Assembly: GCF_902859825.1 (NCBI RefSeq)
Contig: NZ_CADIKB010000007.1
Span: forward strand, 124,001-188,000
Length of the DNA stretch: 64,000 bases
Source of the DNA: Paraburkholderia phenoliruptrix
Lineage (GTDB): Bacteria; Pseudomonadota; Gammaproteobacteria; Burkholderiales; Burkholderiaceae
Direction: 5' to 3'
Shown here: positions 25,736 through 35,325 of the stretch, one piece after another
Numbering within the stretch: position 1 is the stretch's first letter
Layout: each line of letters starts with the position of its first letter
Program-made: the position numbers and the translations under genes
The notes under the pieces: generated by a model
Database searches by the model: none
Seen by the model: only the letters and a program-made list of their open reading frames with translations
What the model was told of the DNA's origin: nothing

Positions 25736-26818
25736 TCAATGCGGGCCGCTTTGATTCGTGGCTTGGGTTCCGCTTGGGTGCCCGCTTTGTTCCCAATAGG
25801 CGTCCAACTGCGCGATCAGCCCGGCGCGTTGCTCCGGCGTCACGAACGACGCTTCGAAACCGTTGCGGATGATCGTGTAGACCTCGGCATCGTCGAGTTT
25901 CAACGCGTCGATGGTGGCGGCGTAGTTCGCGTTCACATAGCCGCCGAAGTACGCGGGATCGTCCGAATTCACCGTGACCGCGACGCCGCGATCCAGCAGA
26001 TCCTTCAGCGTATGTTTCGTCATGTCGTCGAATACGCAAAGCTTCAGGTTCGACAGCGGACACACGGTCAATGCGACGCGCGTGTCGGCAAGACGTGTGA
26101 CGAGCGCCGGGTCTTCGATGCTGCGCACGCCGTGATCCACGCGGTCTACCTTCAGCACGTCGAGCGCTTCGTAGATGTACGACGGCGGTCCTTCCTCGCC
26201 CGCATGCGCGACGAGCTTCAGGCCCATTGCGCGCGCCTGCGCGAACACGCGCTCGAACTTCGAAGGCGGATGGCCGCGCTCGGACGAATCGAGCCCCACG
26301 CCGATCAGGCGATGCTTGTACTGCTCGAACAACGGCCGCGCCTCTTCGAAAGTGGCGAGCGCATCGTCCTCGGACAGATGCCGCAGAAAGCACAGAATCA
26401 GCTTGCTCGTCATGCCGCGTTGTTCCGCCTCCGCAAGCGCGCGCTCGATGCCGGCCACCACCGTCGCAATCCGCACGCCGCGCTCGGTGTGCGTCTGCGG
26501 ATCGAAAAAGATCTCGCTGTGGATCACGTTGTCGGCGAGGCAGCGCTCGACGTAGGCCATCGTCATGTCGTAGAAGTCCTGCTCGTGCAACAGCACGCTC
26601 GCGCCGGCGTAATAGATGTCGAGGAACGATTGCAGGTCGGTAAATGCATACGCGGCGCGCAAGGCTTCGATCGAGTCGTAAGCGAGCTTCACGCCATTGC
26701 GCGCGGCGAGCGCGAAAATCAGTTCGGGCTCGAGCGAGCCTTCAATGTGAATATGCAGCTCGGCCTTCGGCGCGCGCATGGCTTTGTCGATAAGTGGTGC
26801 AGAGTTTGTTTTAGTCAT
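25736..26818 (-). CDS. Adenosine/adenine deaminase family protein
   Basis: A 360-residue member of the adenosine deaminase superfamily. Zinc and catalytic residues: HIHIEGS near residue 22, HAGEEG near 206, catalytic DHGVRS, and NSDDPA near 285. The segments HIEGSLEPEL and FDPQTHTERG are those I associate with the adenine deaminase branch (the Pseudomonas PA0148 type) rather than true adenosine deaminase. Adenine to hypoxanthine also fits its place beside the xanthine dehydrogenase genes. It lies 94 bp upstream of guaD. Confidence 0.88.
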   Translation of the reverse strand: MTKTNSAPLIDKAMRAPKAELHIHIEGSLEPELIFALAARNGVKLAYDSIEALRAAYAFTDLQSFLDIYYAGASVLLHEQDFYDMTMAYVERCLADNVIHSEIFFDPQTHTERGVRIATVVAGIERALAEAEQRGMTSKLILCFLRHLSEDDALATFEEARPLFEQYKHRLIGVGLDSSERGHPPSKFERVFAQARAMGLKLVAHAGEEGPPSYIYEALDVLKVDRVDHGVRSIEDPALVTRLADTRVALTVCPLSNLKLCVFDDMTKHTLKDLLDRGVAVTVNSDDPAYFGGYVNANYAATIDALKLDDAEVYTIIRNGFEASFVTPEQRAGLIAQLDAYWEQSGHPSGTQATNQSGPH

Positions 26819-26879
26819 GGTCGGTCAGGAAAGGGAGGTGTTTTTGCATGCCGTATGCGCAATGCCGGGCGACCGTGGA

Positions 26880-27896
26880 TCAAACCGCTTGCGCCGCGCG
26901 ATGCACGCTCGCGTTTGCTTCGACAGCTTGCAGCAGTTGCGCCGCCGCGGAGATCGCAATGATTTCCGGCGACTTGTCGACAATGCCGTCCACGCCGAGC
27001 GGGCACTTCATCCGCGCAATCCGCACGGGATCGATGCCGCGCGCGGCTAGCCGGTGCTCGAACTGCTTGCGCTTGCTGTGCGAGCCGATCATGCCGAAGA
27101 ACGCGAAGTCGCCGCGCCGCAGAATGCGCTCGGCGAGTTCGAGGTCGCGCGTATGGTTGTGCGTCATCACGATGAAGTAGGTGTTCGGCGCGGCCTCGTC
27201 GACGGCTTCGTCGGGCGCGTCGTTCGCGTCGATCTTCACGTTATGCGCATGCAGCGATTCGACGGGCGGAAACTGCGCATCGCGTTCGTCGACCCAGCGC
27301 ACCGTGCAAGGCAGCGTGGCCAGCACGCGAACCAGCGCGGCGCCGACGTGGCCCGCGCCGAACAGTACAACCGGGAAGTCGCCCGGCGCAATCGTTTCGG
27401 TGAGCAGCGCGCCGCTGTCGTCGAAACCGGCGCCGTCCCACAGCAGGCAGTCGGCGGCGTCCACGCCGGGCTCGGGGTCGGACAGCATCACCGCATCCGG
27501 CGCGGGGCCGAATGATACGCTACGCACCGTCGATTGACCCGCGGCCACGCGCTTCGCCAGCGACGTAATCCAGCCGAGGTCGCCCACGTCGAGCCGCTCG
27601 AATGCGAGTATGACTGCGCCGCCGCAGCATTGCCCGAGGCTCGGGCCGAGCGCGAAACGTTCCAACCGGCGCATATGCGGCGAGCGCATGCCGTCGCGCA
27701 ACACCTGGCGCGCGGTCTCAATCGCTTTCCATTCCAGATGGCCGCCGCCGATCGTATGCCTCGCCGAATCGCGCGTGACGATCATCTTCGTGCCGGCCTC
27801 GCGCGGCGCCGAACCTTCGACGCGCGCGACCGTCACCAGCACGGCGGCGTCGCCATGCGCGAGCAGTTGTTGCAGGTCAGGCAGCCAGGCTTGCAT
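26880..27896 (-). CDS. xdhC: Xanthine dehydrogenase accessory protein XdhC
   Basis: A 338-residue XdhC. Such proteins bind molybdenum cofactor and promote its sulfuration and insertion into the large xanthine dehydrogenase subunit. The N-terminal XdhC domain (VEGSAPREAGTKM, GGGHLEW, LGPSLGQCCGG) and the C-terminal Rossmann domain (VVLFGAGHVG near residue 195, GMIGSHSKR) are complete. It follows xdhB after 117 bp and precedes the deaminase after 61 bp. Confidence 0.95.
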   Translation of the reverse strand: MQAWLPDLQQLLAHGDAAVLVTVARVEGSAPREAGTKMIVTRDSARHTIGGGHLEWKAIETARQVLRDGMRSPHMRRLERFALGPSLGQCCGGAVILAFERLDVGDLGWITSLAKRVAAGQSTVRSVSFGPAPDAVMLSDPEPGVDAADCLLWDGAGFDDSGALLTETIAPGDFPVVLFGAGHVGAALVRVLATLPCTVRWVDERDAQFPPVESLHAHNVKIDANDAPDEAVDEAAPNTYFIVMTHNHTRDLELAERILRRGDFAFFGMIGSHSKRKQFEHRLAARGIDPVRIARMKCPLGVDGIVDKSPEIIAISAAAQLLQAVEANASVHRAAQAV

Positions 27897-28013
27897 CCGG
27901 CAGTTCTCCGTACAATGCCGCGCGGTGTGCGTGCGGCCGGTTGAGCGTGACGCGCTGAGTGGGATGGCGTCGGGTCTTCATCATGTGACGTTCGTTATTG
28001 GCTTCGCGAGGTT

Positions 28014-30479
28014 TCAACCAGGCGCCGGTTCCGCCGTGCCCTGACTGGCGGGTTGCGCCGGTGAAAGCGCGCTCGCGCGGTCCGCGTGGAACGTGCCCGG
28101 TGAGTTGAGCGCGTCCAGTGCGTCGAGAATTGCTTCGGGCGTGGCCGGCGCGCGCAACGGCGGAGCGGTCGGCGCCGCCGGCGCCGCCGCGGCAATCGCA
28201 TCGCGAATCGCGAGAAACACCGAAAACGGCAGCAACAGCGGCGGCTCGCCGACAGCCTTCGAGCGGAACACGGTCGGCTCCGCGTTCTGATTCTGGAACA
28301 GCCGCACATTGAACGCGGCGGGCGTGTCGCTCACCGCGGGAATCTTGTAGGTGGACGGCGCGTGCGTCATCAGGCGGCCCTCGCGGTTCCACCACAGTTC
28401 TTCGCTGGTGAGCCAGCCCATGCCCTGAATGAAGCCGCCTTCCACCTGACCGAGGTCGATGGCCGGATTGATCGACTGCCCTGCGTCGTGCAGCACGTCG
28501 GCGCGCAGCAGCTTCCATTCGCCGGTCAGCGTATCGATCACCACTTCCGACACGGCCGCGCCGTACGCGAAGTAATAAAACGGATGACCCGTCAGCGTCT
28601 TGGCGTCCCAATGCACTTTCGGCGTCGCGTAAAAACCGTCCGACCACAGCTGCACGCGCGCGAGATACGCGGCGCCGACCAGTTGCTCGAAGGGCATCGC
28701 GCCGCCGTTGACCGTCACCTCGCCGTTCGCGAAGCGCACGTCGTCCGCATGGCCGCCGAGCTGTCTCGCCGCCAGTTCCGCGAGCCTCGCGCGGATGGTG
28801 CGCGCGGCGTCTTCGGCAGCTTTGCCGTTCAGATCGCTGCCGGTTGACGCCGCGGTCGCCGATGTATTCGCGATCTTCGACGTGTCCGTCGCGCTCACAC
28901 GCACGCGCGCAAGCGGTAGGCCGAATTCATTGGCGACGACCTGCGCGACCTTGGTGTTGAGGCCCTGGCCCATCTCCGTGCCGCCGTGATTGACGAGCAC
29001 CGAGCCGTCCTTGTAGACGTGCACGAGTGCGCCGGCCTGATTGAGGAACGGCACGTTGAACGAAATGCCGAACTTCACCGGCGTGAATGCAAGGCCGCGC
29101 TTGAGCACCGGGCTCTTCGCGTTGAACGCGGCAATCGCCTGGCGGCGCGCGCGATAGTCGCTCCAGTCGAGCAGATCGTCGGTCAACGGCGCGAGGATGT
29201 TGTCTTCGACCTGCTGGCCGTAAGGCGTGGTATCGCGTTCGCCGATGCCGTAGTAGTTGGCCACGCGCACGTCGAGCGGATCGCGGTTCAACTGACGCGC
29301 GATGCTGTCGAGCATCACTTCCATCACAAGCGCGCCCTGCGGCCCGCCAAAGCCGCGAAACGCGGTGTTCGATTGCGTGTTGGTCTTGCAGCAGAGCGCC
29401 ACGATGTCGACGTCGGACAGATAGTACGCGTTGTCGAAGTGGCACACGGCGCGTGTCGCCACAGCACCAGAGAGGTCCGCGGAATAGCCCGCGCGCAACG
29501 CGATTTCCACGCGCGCGCCGAGAATGCGGCCGCTGTCATCGAAACCGGCTTCGTACTCGTAGATCGCGTCGTGCCGCTTGCCGGTGATCATGAAGTCGTC
29601 GTCGCGATCGGCGCGCAGCTTCACCGGACGGCGCAGCATCCTGGCCGCGAGCGCGGCCACGCACGCGAACAGCGCCGACTGCGATTCCTTGCCGCCGAAG
29701 CCGCCGCCCATCCGGCGGCATTCGCACACCACGTTGTGCGCGGGCCAGCCGAGCATGTGCGCGACCACCTGCTGCATTTCGCTTGGATGCTGCGTCGAAC
29801 TGTAGACGAGCATGCCGTCCATCTCTTTCGGCACTGCATACGCGACCTGGCCTTCCAGATAAAACTGCTCCTGACCGCCGACTTCGAACGTGCCGCGGAT
29901 TTTATGCGGCGCGGCGGCGATTTTCGCCGCGGGATCGCCGCGCGTGAGATGCAAGGGTGGCAGCACAAACTGTTTCGCCGCCTTGGCCTCTGCCGGCGTG
30001 AGAATCGCTTCGAGCGGTTCGTAGCGGAGCACGTCGTCGCTTTTCGCAAGCGCGGCCGCGCGGCGCGCGAGCTCGTGGCTTTCCGCGATCACGGCGAACA
30101 CCGGCTGGCCAAGGTAAAGCACTTCGTCAGCAGCGAGAATCGGGTCGTCGTGCAGCACCGGACCGCAATTGTTCTCGCCGGGGATGTCCTCGGCGGTGAG
30201 CACGGCGATTACGCCGGACGCGCGTCTGACCGCGTCCAGATCCATCGACACGATGCGCGCGTGCGCATGGCGCGACAGGCCGAGCGCAGCGTGCAGCGTG
30301 CCGTGCAGTTCGGCGATGTCGTCGGTATAGGTCGCTTCGCCGCTCACATGCAGCTCGGCCGATTCATGCGGCAGCGCGACGCCGATCGCGGCGTCGCTCC
30401 CGCGCGCGGCGGCCTGCCGGTCGGCCGGCTCGGTGCCGGCGCTCGCGGCGCGTTCGACAAATGCATCGGTGCGGTTCAT
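28014..30479 (-). CDS. xdhB: Xanthine dehydrogenase, molybdopterin-binding subunit
   Basis: An 821-residue large subunit that oxidises hypoxanthine and xanthine at the molybdenum site. Visible are GGGFGGKES, FRGFGGPQGA, GGTEMGQGLNTK, and GEPPLLLPFSVF with the catalytic Glu. Start at 30479 (MNRTDAFVER), where ATG overlaps the xdhA stop (TGATG). The last ~50 residues are Ala/Pro-rich and longer than in many homologues. The reading frame stays open far upstream through xdhA, which is only a shadow. Confidence 0.96.
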   Translation of the reverse strand: MNRTDAFVERAASAGTEPADRQAAARGSDAAIGVALPHESAELHVSGEATYTDDIAELHGTLHAALGLSRHAHARIVSMDLDAVRRASGVIAVLTAEDIPGENNCGPVLHDDPILAADEVLYLGQPVFAVIAESHELARRAAALAKSDDVLRYEPLEAILTPAEAKAAKQFVLPPLHLTRGDPAAKIAAAPHKIRGTFEVGGQEQFYLEGQVAYAVPKEMDGMLVYSSTQHPSEMQQVVAHMLGWPAHNVVCECRRMGGGFGGKESQSALFACVAALAARMLRRPVKLRADRDDDFMITGKRHDAIYEYEAGFDDSGRILGARVEIALRAGYSADLSGAVATRAVCHFDNAYYLSDVDIVALCCKTNTQSNTAFRGFGGPQGALVMEVMLDSIARQLNRDPLDVRVANYYGIGERDTTPYGQQVEDNILAPLTDDLLDWSDYRARRQAIAAFNAKSPVLKRGLAFTPVKFGISFNVPFLNQAGALVHVYKDGSVLVNHGGTEMGQGLNTKVAQVVANEFGLPLARVRVSATDTSKIANTSATAASTGSDLNGKAAEDAARTIRARLAELAARQLGGHADDVRFANGEVTVNGGAMPFEQLVGAAYLARVQLWSDGFYATPKVHWDAKTLTGHPFYYFAYGAAVSEVVIDTLTGEWKLLRADVLHDAGQSINPAIDLGQVEGGFIQGMGWLTSEELWWNREGRLMTHAPSTYKIPAVSDTPAAFNVRLFQNQNAEPTVFRSKAVGEPPLLLPFSVFLAIRDAIAAAAPAAPTAPPLRAPATPEAILDALDALNSPGTFHADRASALSPAQPASQGTAEPAPG

Positions 30480-32023
30480 CACGACGGCTCCTTCGCGATG
30501 GCGTCGGCCGCACCGGCTTCGAACGCGAACACGTTCACGTCGAAGAGGGCGAGCGGCGCGTCGTCGCGCGTTTCCAGGTGAAAGCGCCACAGCAGATTGC
30601 GCGCCACCTTCAGCCGATAGGCGCTCGACGCGCGCATGTCGGTGAGCGGCTGGTAGTCGGCGGCGAGCGCATTCATGGCCTGCCGCGCGGTCGCTTCGTT
30701 CCAGGTGGCGCCGTTCAGCGCCGCCTCGGTTGCCTGGGCGCGCTTCGGCGTGGCCGCCATGCCGCCGAACGCGACGCGCGCCTCGCGGATGGTGCCGCCC
30801 TCGCCGAGATGCAGCGCGAAGGCCGCGCACACCGCCGAGATGTCCTGATCGTAGCGCTTCGAGACCTTGTACGTGCGAAAGCGCAGGTTGCCGGCGGGCC
30901 GCGGCACGCGCAGCGCGGCGACGAATTCGCCCGCGGCGAGCGCGGTTTTCTGATAGCCGAGGTAGAACGCGTCGAGCGGCAAAGTGCGCGTTTTGGCGCC
31001 GTGATGCAGCACGACTTCGGCACCGAGCGCGAGCAGCGCGGGCATGGAATCGCCGATCGGCGAGCCGTTCGCGATATTGCCGCCGAGCGTGCCGGCGTTG
31101 CGGATGGGCAGCGACGCAAAGCGCGTCCACAGTTCGGCGAGTTCCGGATAGTCGGCGGCGAGGGCGGCATACGCGTCTTCGAGCGAGACGGCAGCGCCGA
31201 TGGAGAGCGTTTGCGCGTCGCGCCCGATCGTTTTCAATTCGCGCACATTGCCGATATACAGCATGTCGCCGAGATCGCGGAATTGTTTGGTGACCCACAG
31301 GCCGATGTCGGTGCTGCCCGCGACGAGCCGCGCCTCCGGATGCTCGGCGCGCAGGCGCGCGAAGGCGTCGAGCGTGACCGGCGCGTAAAACGCCGGCGTG
31401 CCGAAGGCGGCACCGCGCGCGTCGGGCGCGCGGTACTCGAAGGTCTCCGTGCGTTGCAGGTCGCGCAGCGCCGCCTGGACGGCTTCGCGATCGAGCGTCA
31501 CGCGCGGGTACTGCGCGTAGTCGAACATTCTCTGCGCGGCGTCGACAATCGGCCGGTAGCCCGTGCAGCGGCACAGATTGCCCGAGAGCGCGGTGTTGAT
31601 TTCGTCGCGCGTGGGGAGGCCCGCGGCAACCGGCTGGTTTTCGTACAGCGCCCACATCGACATGACGAAGCCGGGCGTGCAGAAGCCGCACTGCGAGCCG
31701 TGGCAGTCCACCATGGCCTGCTGGACGGGATGCAGCGTGCCATTGGCCGCGCGCAGGTCCTCGACGGTGAAAAGCGCCTTGCCGTCGAGCGTGGGCAGGA
31801 ACTGGATGCACGCGTTGACCGCTTTCAGCGCCAGCGCGCCGTGCGCGTCGAGTTCGCCGACCACGACGGTGCAGGCGCCGCAGTCGCCTTCAGCGCAGCC
31901 TTCCTTGGTGCCGGTGCAATGCAGGTCTTCGCGCAGATGCTGGAGCAGCGTGCGCGACGCGGGCACGCCCGCGACCTCGTGGACGGACCCCTGGCGATAA
32001 AAGCGGATGGTTTGCGTTGTCAT
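30479..32023 (-). CDS. xdhA: Xanthine dehydrogenase, iron-sulfur/FAD small subunit
   Basis: A 514-residue subunit with two [2Fe-2S] clusters (CTGTKEGCAEGDCGAC near residue 40; CGFCTPGF and CRCTGYRP near 105-145) followed by a FAD domain (LVAGSTDIG, RNAGTLGGNIANGSPIGD). It passes electrons from the molybdenum site to NAD+. Start at 32023 (MTTQTIRFYRQG). It is the first gene of the purine operon; the promoter should lie in the 350 bp upstream. Confidence 0.96.
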   Translation of the reverse strand: MTTQTIRFYRQGSVHEVAGVPASRTLLQHLREDLHCTGTKEGCAEGDCGACTVVVGELDAHGALALKAVNACIQFLPTLDGKALFTVEDLRAANGTLHPVQQAMVDCHGSQCGFCTPGFVMSMWALYENQPVAAGLPTRDEINTALSGNLCRCTGYRPIVDAAQRMFDYAQYPRVTLDREAVQAALRDLQRTETFEYRAPDARGAAFGTPAFYAPVTLDAFARLRAEHPEARLVAGSTDIGLWVTKQFRDLGDMLYIGNVRELKTIGRDAQTLSIGAAVSLEDAYAALAADYPELAELWTRFASLPIRNAGTLGGNIANGSPIGDSMPALLALGAEVVLHHGAKTRTLPLDAFYLGYQKTALAAGEFVAALRVPRPAGNLRFRTYKVSKRYDQDISAVCAAFALHLGEGGTIREARVAFGGMAATPKRAQATEAALNGATWNEATARQAMNALAADYQPLTDMRASSAYRLKVARNLLWRFHLETRDDAPLALFDVNVFAFEAGAADAIAKEPS

Positions 32024-32377
32024 GGCGAATCCAGAAGACAGTGCGGACCGGGCGCGCGTTACGCATGGGGTCGCGCCGAAGCCGGCCTCGCGCACGTAGA
32101 TCGCCATCCAGATCCGAAGATAGCATTCCCGCGCCTCAAAAATATTTCCGATGTCGAATGAAGCTTATGCGCAACAAGCAATGAGATCAGTCTGATATGG
32201 CGCGCGCACTCGGGGTGCACATCTGGGTGGGATCGACGCGAGGCGGGGAAGTTGCGTCTGGGAGGAAGGGCAAGGAGGGCGGGGCGGGGAGGCTGGGAAG
32301 GGCGGCCGTGGCCGTTTGGCCGCGCCGCCGCAGGCCGGGAGGCGCTGCGAGACCGCCCCCACCCGGCAGAAAACTGC
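32024..32377. other. Intergenic region upstream of xdhA
   Basis: About 350 bp with no gene. Bases 32100-32200 are more AT-rich and should contain the minus-strand promoter of the purine operon. Bases 32240-32380 are very G-rich on the plus strand. No confident promoter pair, terminator or riboswitch was recognised. Confidence 0.6.
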
Positions 32378-32887
32378 TTACGACACGCGCCCGCGATTGC
32401 GCACGAGGCTCACGACGAGCGGCACGAACGCCAGCACGAAGCCGGCGAGCGCCCACATCGGCAAAGTCAGGCCGAGAATCGGCGGATAGGCGGTTTCGCA
32501 CAGCCCCGCCACCTTGAACACGCCCGGCAGCCAATGGGCGGGCGGCAGGCTGTCGACAATCGGCTGCAGCGCGTCGAAGCCGCAGCTGAAGCCCGGATTG
32601 GCCTGCACATAGACATGCCGCACGGCCGTGACGATGCCGGCCAGCGCCGCGAGCGCCGCCATGACTTCGAGCAGACGCACGCCGCGCCAACTGTTAAAGC
32701 GCGCGCCGAGGAACGCGAAAATCGCGATCAGCAGGAAGAAATAGCGCTGGATGATGCACAACGGGCACGGATCTTCGTGCTTGAAGTACTGCAGATAGAG
32801 CGCGCCGGCTACGAGGCCGACGCAGATCAGGCCGAGCAGGGTGAGCAGGGAGCGCTCGCGGCGCAGCATCGCGTTGTCGTTGTTCAT
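32378..32887 (-). CDS. dsbB: Disulfide bond formation protein DsbB
   Basis: A 169-residue four-helix inner-membrane protein that re-oxidises DsbA using quinones. The first redox pair is Cys41/Cys44 in PCPLC. The second periplasmic pair is Cys102 (FSCGFD) and Cys130 (GLCETAYP). Start at 32887 ([11 protein letters not shown]). It is a single-gene unit between the purine operon and the amidase. Confidence 0.95.
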   Translation of the reverse strand: MNNDNAMLRRERSLLTLLGLICVGLVAGALYLQYFKHEDPCPLCIIQRYFFLLIAIFAFLGARFNSWRGVRLLEVMAALAALAGIVTAVRHVYVQANPGFSCGFDALQPIVDSLPPAHWLPGVFKVAGLCETAYPPILGLTLPMWALAGFVLAFVPLVVSLVRNRGRVS

Positions 32888-33011
32888 GGATCGTGTGGCG
32901 GTCGGCAAAATTGACATGAAAAGGGCGGGTGCCCGCGATTCTAGCGCAACCCCCCGCCCCCACGACGCCACGCGCGCACGCGCGCACGCGCGCCGCCATG
33001 CCGCAGGTCCG

Positions 33012-34391
33012 TCAGCGGATTGCGTTCAGTACCGCTTCGGCGCCGCGTCCGATGGACAGCAGCGCGTCGTCGGCATGCGGCGCACCCGCCAGCATCAGGC
33101 CGACCGGCGCATCGCCGCGCAAATGGCAGGGCAGCGACAGCGCGCAGGCGTCGAGGAAATTGAAGGCGCCCGGATTGCGCAGCACGAGTGCATTGGTGCG
33201 GCCGAACAGGTCGTCGTCGGCCACCAGCTCGGCGACGCGCGGCGGCACCACCGGCACGGTCGGCGCGACCACGGCGTCAAAGCGCTGCCACAGCGTGCGC
33301 GCGGCTTCGGCGAGCATCGCCTCGCGCTCGGCGAGCAGGTCGAGGTAGTCGGCGGCGCTCGCGGGCTGGCCCTTGAGAATGCGCACCAGCACGCGCGGAT
33401 CGTATTGATCGCGATGCTTGTCCAGCAACGGACGATGCCATGCATACGCCTCGATCGGCGCAAAGCCGAAGCGGTTGATCTCCGGCAGACGGTCGAGCGG
33501 CGCAAAGCGCACTTCGCTGACAATCGCGCCGGCCGCTTCCAGATGCTTGAGCGCGGTGTCGATGGCGGCGGCGACCGCCGGCTCGACGCCGTCGGTGACA
33601 TAGTGGGTCAGCACGCCGAGGCGCACGCCTTCGAGCGGACGCGCGGCCGGCACGCGCGGCTCCAGACCGGCCAGCATGCGATCCACCAGCGCGCAGCAGG
33701 CGACGGAGACGCCGATCGGGCCGAACGAGTCGAGCGTCGACGAAAGCGGCACGCCACCCTGCTTCGGAATGCGCGCGGCGGTCGGCTTGAAGCCGGTCAG
33801 GCCGCACAGCGCGGACGGAATGCGGATCGAGCCGCCGGTGTCGGTGCCGAGCGCGACAGCGGCCATGCCGTCGGCGACGGAAGCGGCCGCGCCTGACGAC
33901 GAGCCGCCCGAAATGCGCTCATCGCCCTTCACGTCGCGCCGGTACGGCGACAGCGGGTTGCCGTAGTGGGGATTCAAGCCCAGTCCGGAAAACGCGAACT
34001 CGCTCATATTGGTTCGTCCGACGATCACGGCGCCCGCGCGTTTCAGGCGCGCGACGGCAACCGCGTCCTCCGTGGCGGCGGGCGCGTCGGCGAGTACGGT
34101 CGAGCCGGCCCGCGTGCGCTGGCCCTCGATGTCGAAGAGGTCCTTCACCGACACGGGAATGCCCGCGAGCGGCGACAGCACCGTGCCCGCCGCGCGCAGG
34201 CGGTCGTGCGCGTCGGCGGCCGCGCGCGCGCCCTCGGCGTCGACGTGCATGAAGGCGACCGCGCCCTGGCCGGCTGGATCGGCGATCCGCTCGAGCGCGG
34301 TTTCGACGAGCGCGCGGCTCGTGGTGCTTCCCGCGGCGAGGTCAGCGGCAAGCTGGGCAAGCGGCGGGAAAGGCGTGAATTCAGTGGCCAT
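33012..34391 (-). CDS. Amidase, amidase signature family
   Basis: A 459-residue amidase with a complete Ser-cisSer-Lys triad: Lys83 (PVSVKDLFD), Ser165 ([10 protein letters not shown]) and Ser189 ([12 protein letters not shown]). The substrate cannot be read from the sequence. Its neighbours (FCD-type GntR regulator, MFS anion carrier, DUF2848 protein) suggest an inducible pathway for an amide or carbamoylated organic acid. Start at 34391. The longer frame upstream has no homologous character. Confidence 0.92.
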   Translation of the reverse strand: MATEFTPFPPLAQLAADLAAGSTTSRALVETALERIADPAGQGAVAFMHVDAEGARAAADAHDRLRAAGTVLSPLAGIPVSVKDLFDIEGQRTRAGSTVLADAPAATEDAVAVARLKRAGAVIVGRTNMSEFAFSGLGLNPHYGNPLSPYRRDVKGDERISGGSSSGAAASVADGMAAVALGTDTGGSIRIPSALCGLTGFKPTAARIPKQGGVPLSSTLDSFGPIGVSVACCALVDRMLAGLEPRVPAARPLEGVRLGVLTHYVTDGVEPAVAAAIDTALKHLEAAGAIVSEVRFAPLDRLPEINRFGFAPIEAYAWHRPLLDKHRDQYDPRVLVRILKGQPASAADYLDLLAEREAMLAEAARTLWQRFDAVVAPTVPVVPPRVAELVADDDLFGRTNALVLRNPGAFNFLDACALSLPCHLRGDAPVGLMLAGAPHADDALLSIGRGAEAVLNAIR

Positions 34392-34468
34392 GATGTCGGT
34401 CGATCCGGATTGACTGTGTGAAGCCGCCTCGCGTGGGTCACCGGGGCGGGCTGGTTCGATGCGTTCGG

Positions 34469-35149
34469 TCAGATGCGGTTGAAGAGCGTCGCGCGGAATG
34501 CCTCGATATGTTTTTGCACGGAGCGCCGCGCGCCTTCTGCGTCGCGCTCGCGCAGCAGGCGAAACAGCTCCAGGTGTTCCTCGTGCACGTCTTCCAGATG
34601 ATGCGGTTCGGAAAGCGAAATGAACCAGAAGCGCAGCGAGCGCTCGTGCAGTCCGCGCAGAATGTCCGCGAGCACCGCGTTGCGCGAGGCGGCCGAAATG
34701 GCCAGATGGAATTCGCGGTCGATATCCATCATGCCTTCTATGTCGTGCGCGGCGACGCACACGGCCGAGCGTTCGAGCAGCGCCTGCATCGCGTCGTAGT
34801 CGTGCTGCTGCGCGTGGCGCGCGGCGAGTTCCACGCAGTAGGTTTCGTTGACGAGGCGCACGTCGATGATGGCGAGCACGTCGTCGAGCGAAACCGGGCG
34901 AACCATGATGCCCTTGCGCGGCATGATGGTCAGCATGCCCTCGTGCACGAGCCGGTGCAGCGCCTGATGCACGGGCGTTCTGCCGATGCCGGTCAGCGCC
35001 ATCAACTCCGCTTCGTTGAGCACTTCGCTCGGCCGCAAACGCATGGTGATGATCTCGCGCTTGACGAACGCATAAGCCTGTTCGGCGAGACTGGCATTGG
35101 CGGTCGCTCGGGTGGGCCTCGAGGGGCGGGCGGTCTGCAAAAGCGTCAT
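34469..35149 (-). CDS. GntR-family transcriptional regulator, FCD domain
   Basis: A 226-residue regulator. The N-terminal winged helix-turn-helix (LNEAELMALTGIGRTPVHQALHRL) is followed by an all-helical FCD ligand domain (DREFHLAISAASRNAVL). FCD members usually repress genes for organic acid catabolism. Start at 35149 (MTLLQTARPS). It lies between the amidase and the MFS gene, which it probably controls. A perfect 12-bp inverted repeat sits 84 bp upstream of its start. Confidence 0.92.
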   Translation of the reverse strand: MTLLQTARPSRPTRATANASLAEQAYAFVKREIITMRLRPSEVLNEAELMALTGIGRTPVHQALHRLVHEGMLTIMPRKGIMVRPVSLDDVLAIIDVRLVNETYCVELAARHAQQHDYDAMQALLERSAVCVAAHDIEGMMDIDREFHLAISAASRNAVLADILRGLHERSLRFWFISLSEPHHLEDVHEEHLELFRLLRERDAEGARRSVQKHIEAFRATLFNRI

Positions 35150-35232
35150 GTGAAAAGGTGCGGGCGATGTCGTCCGCGCATTGTAGAGCAAGCTGGAACG
35201 AGGTTTTGCGCGGGGGCGCGCGCCGTTGCGGT

Positions 35233-35263
35233 CGCTAAGTGCGCCCTTTGTGCGCACTTAGCG
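35233..35263. promoter_or_regulatory. Perfect 12-bp inverted repeat upstream of the GntR gene
   Basis: Arms CGCTAAGTGCGC (35233-35244) and GCGCACTTAGCG (35252-35263) with a 7-nt centre. No T-run follows on either strand, so an operator is more likely than a terminator, although it also lies 63 bp after the MFS stop. It could be the GntR binding site. Confidence 0.5.
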
Positions 35264-35325
35264 GGTGCTTCATCGGCGCTTTCATCGCGCTTCACAGTCG
35301 CTGCATGATCGGCCTGACGGCCGCC

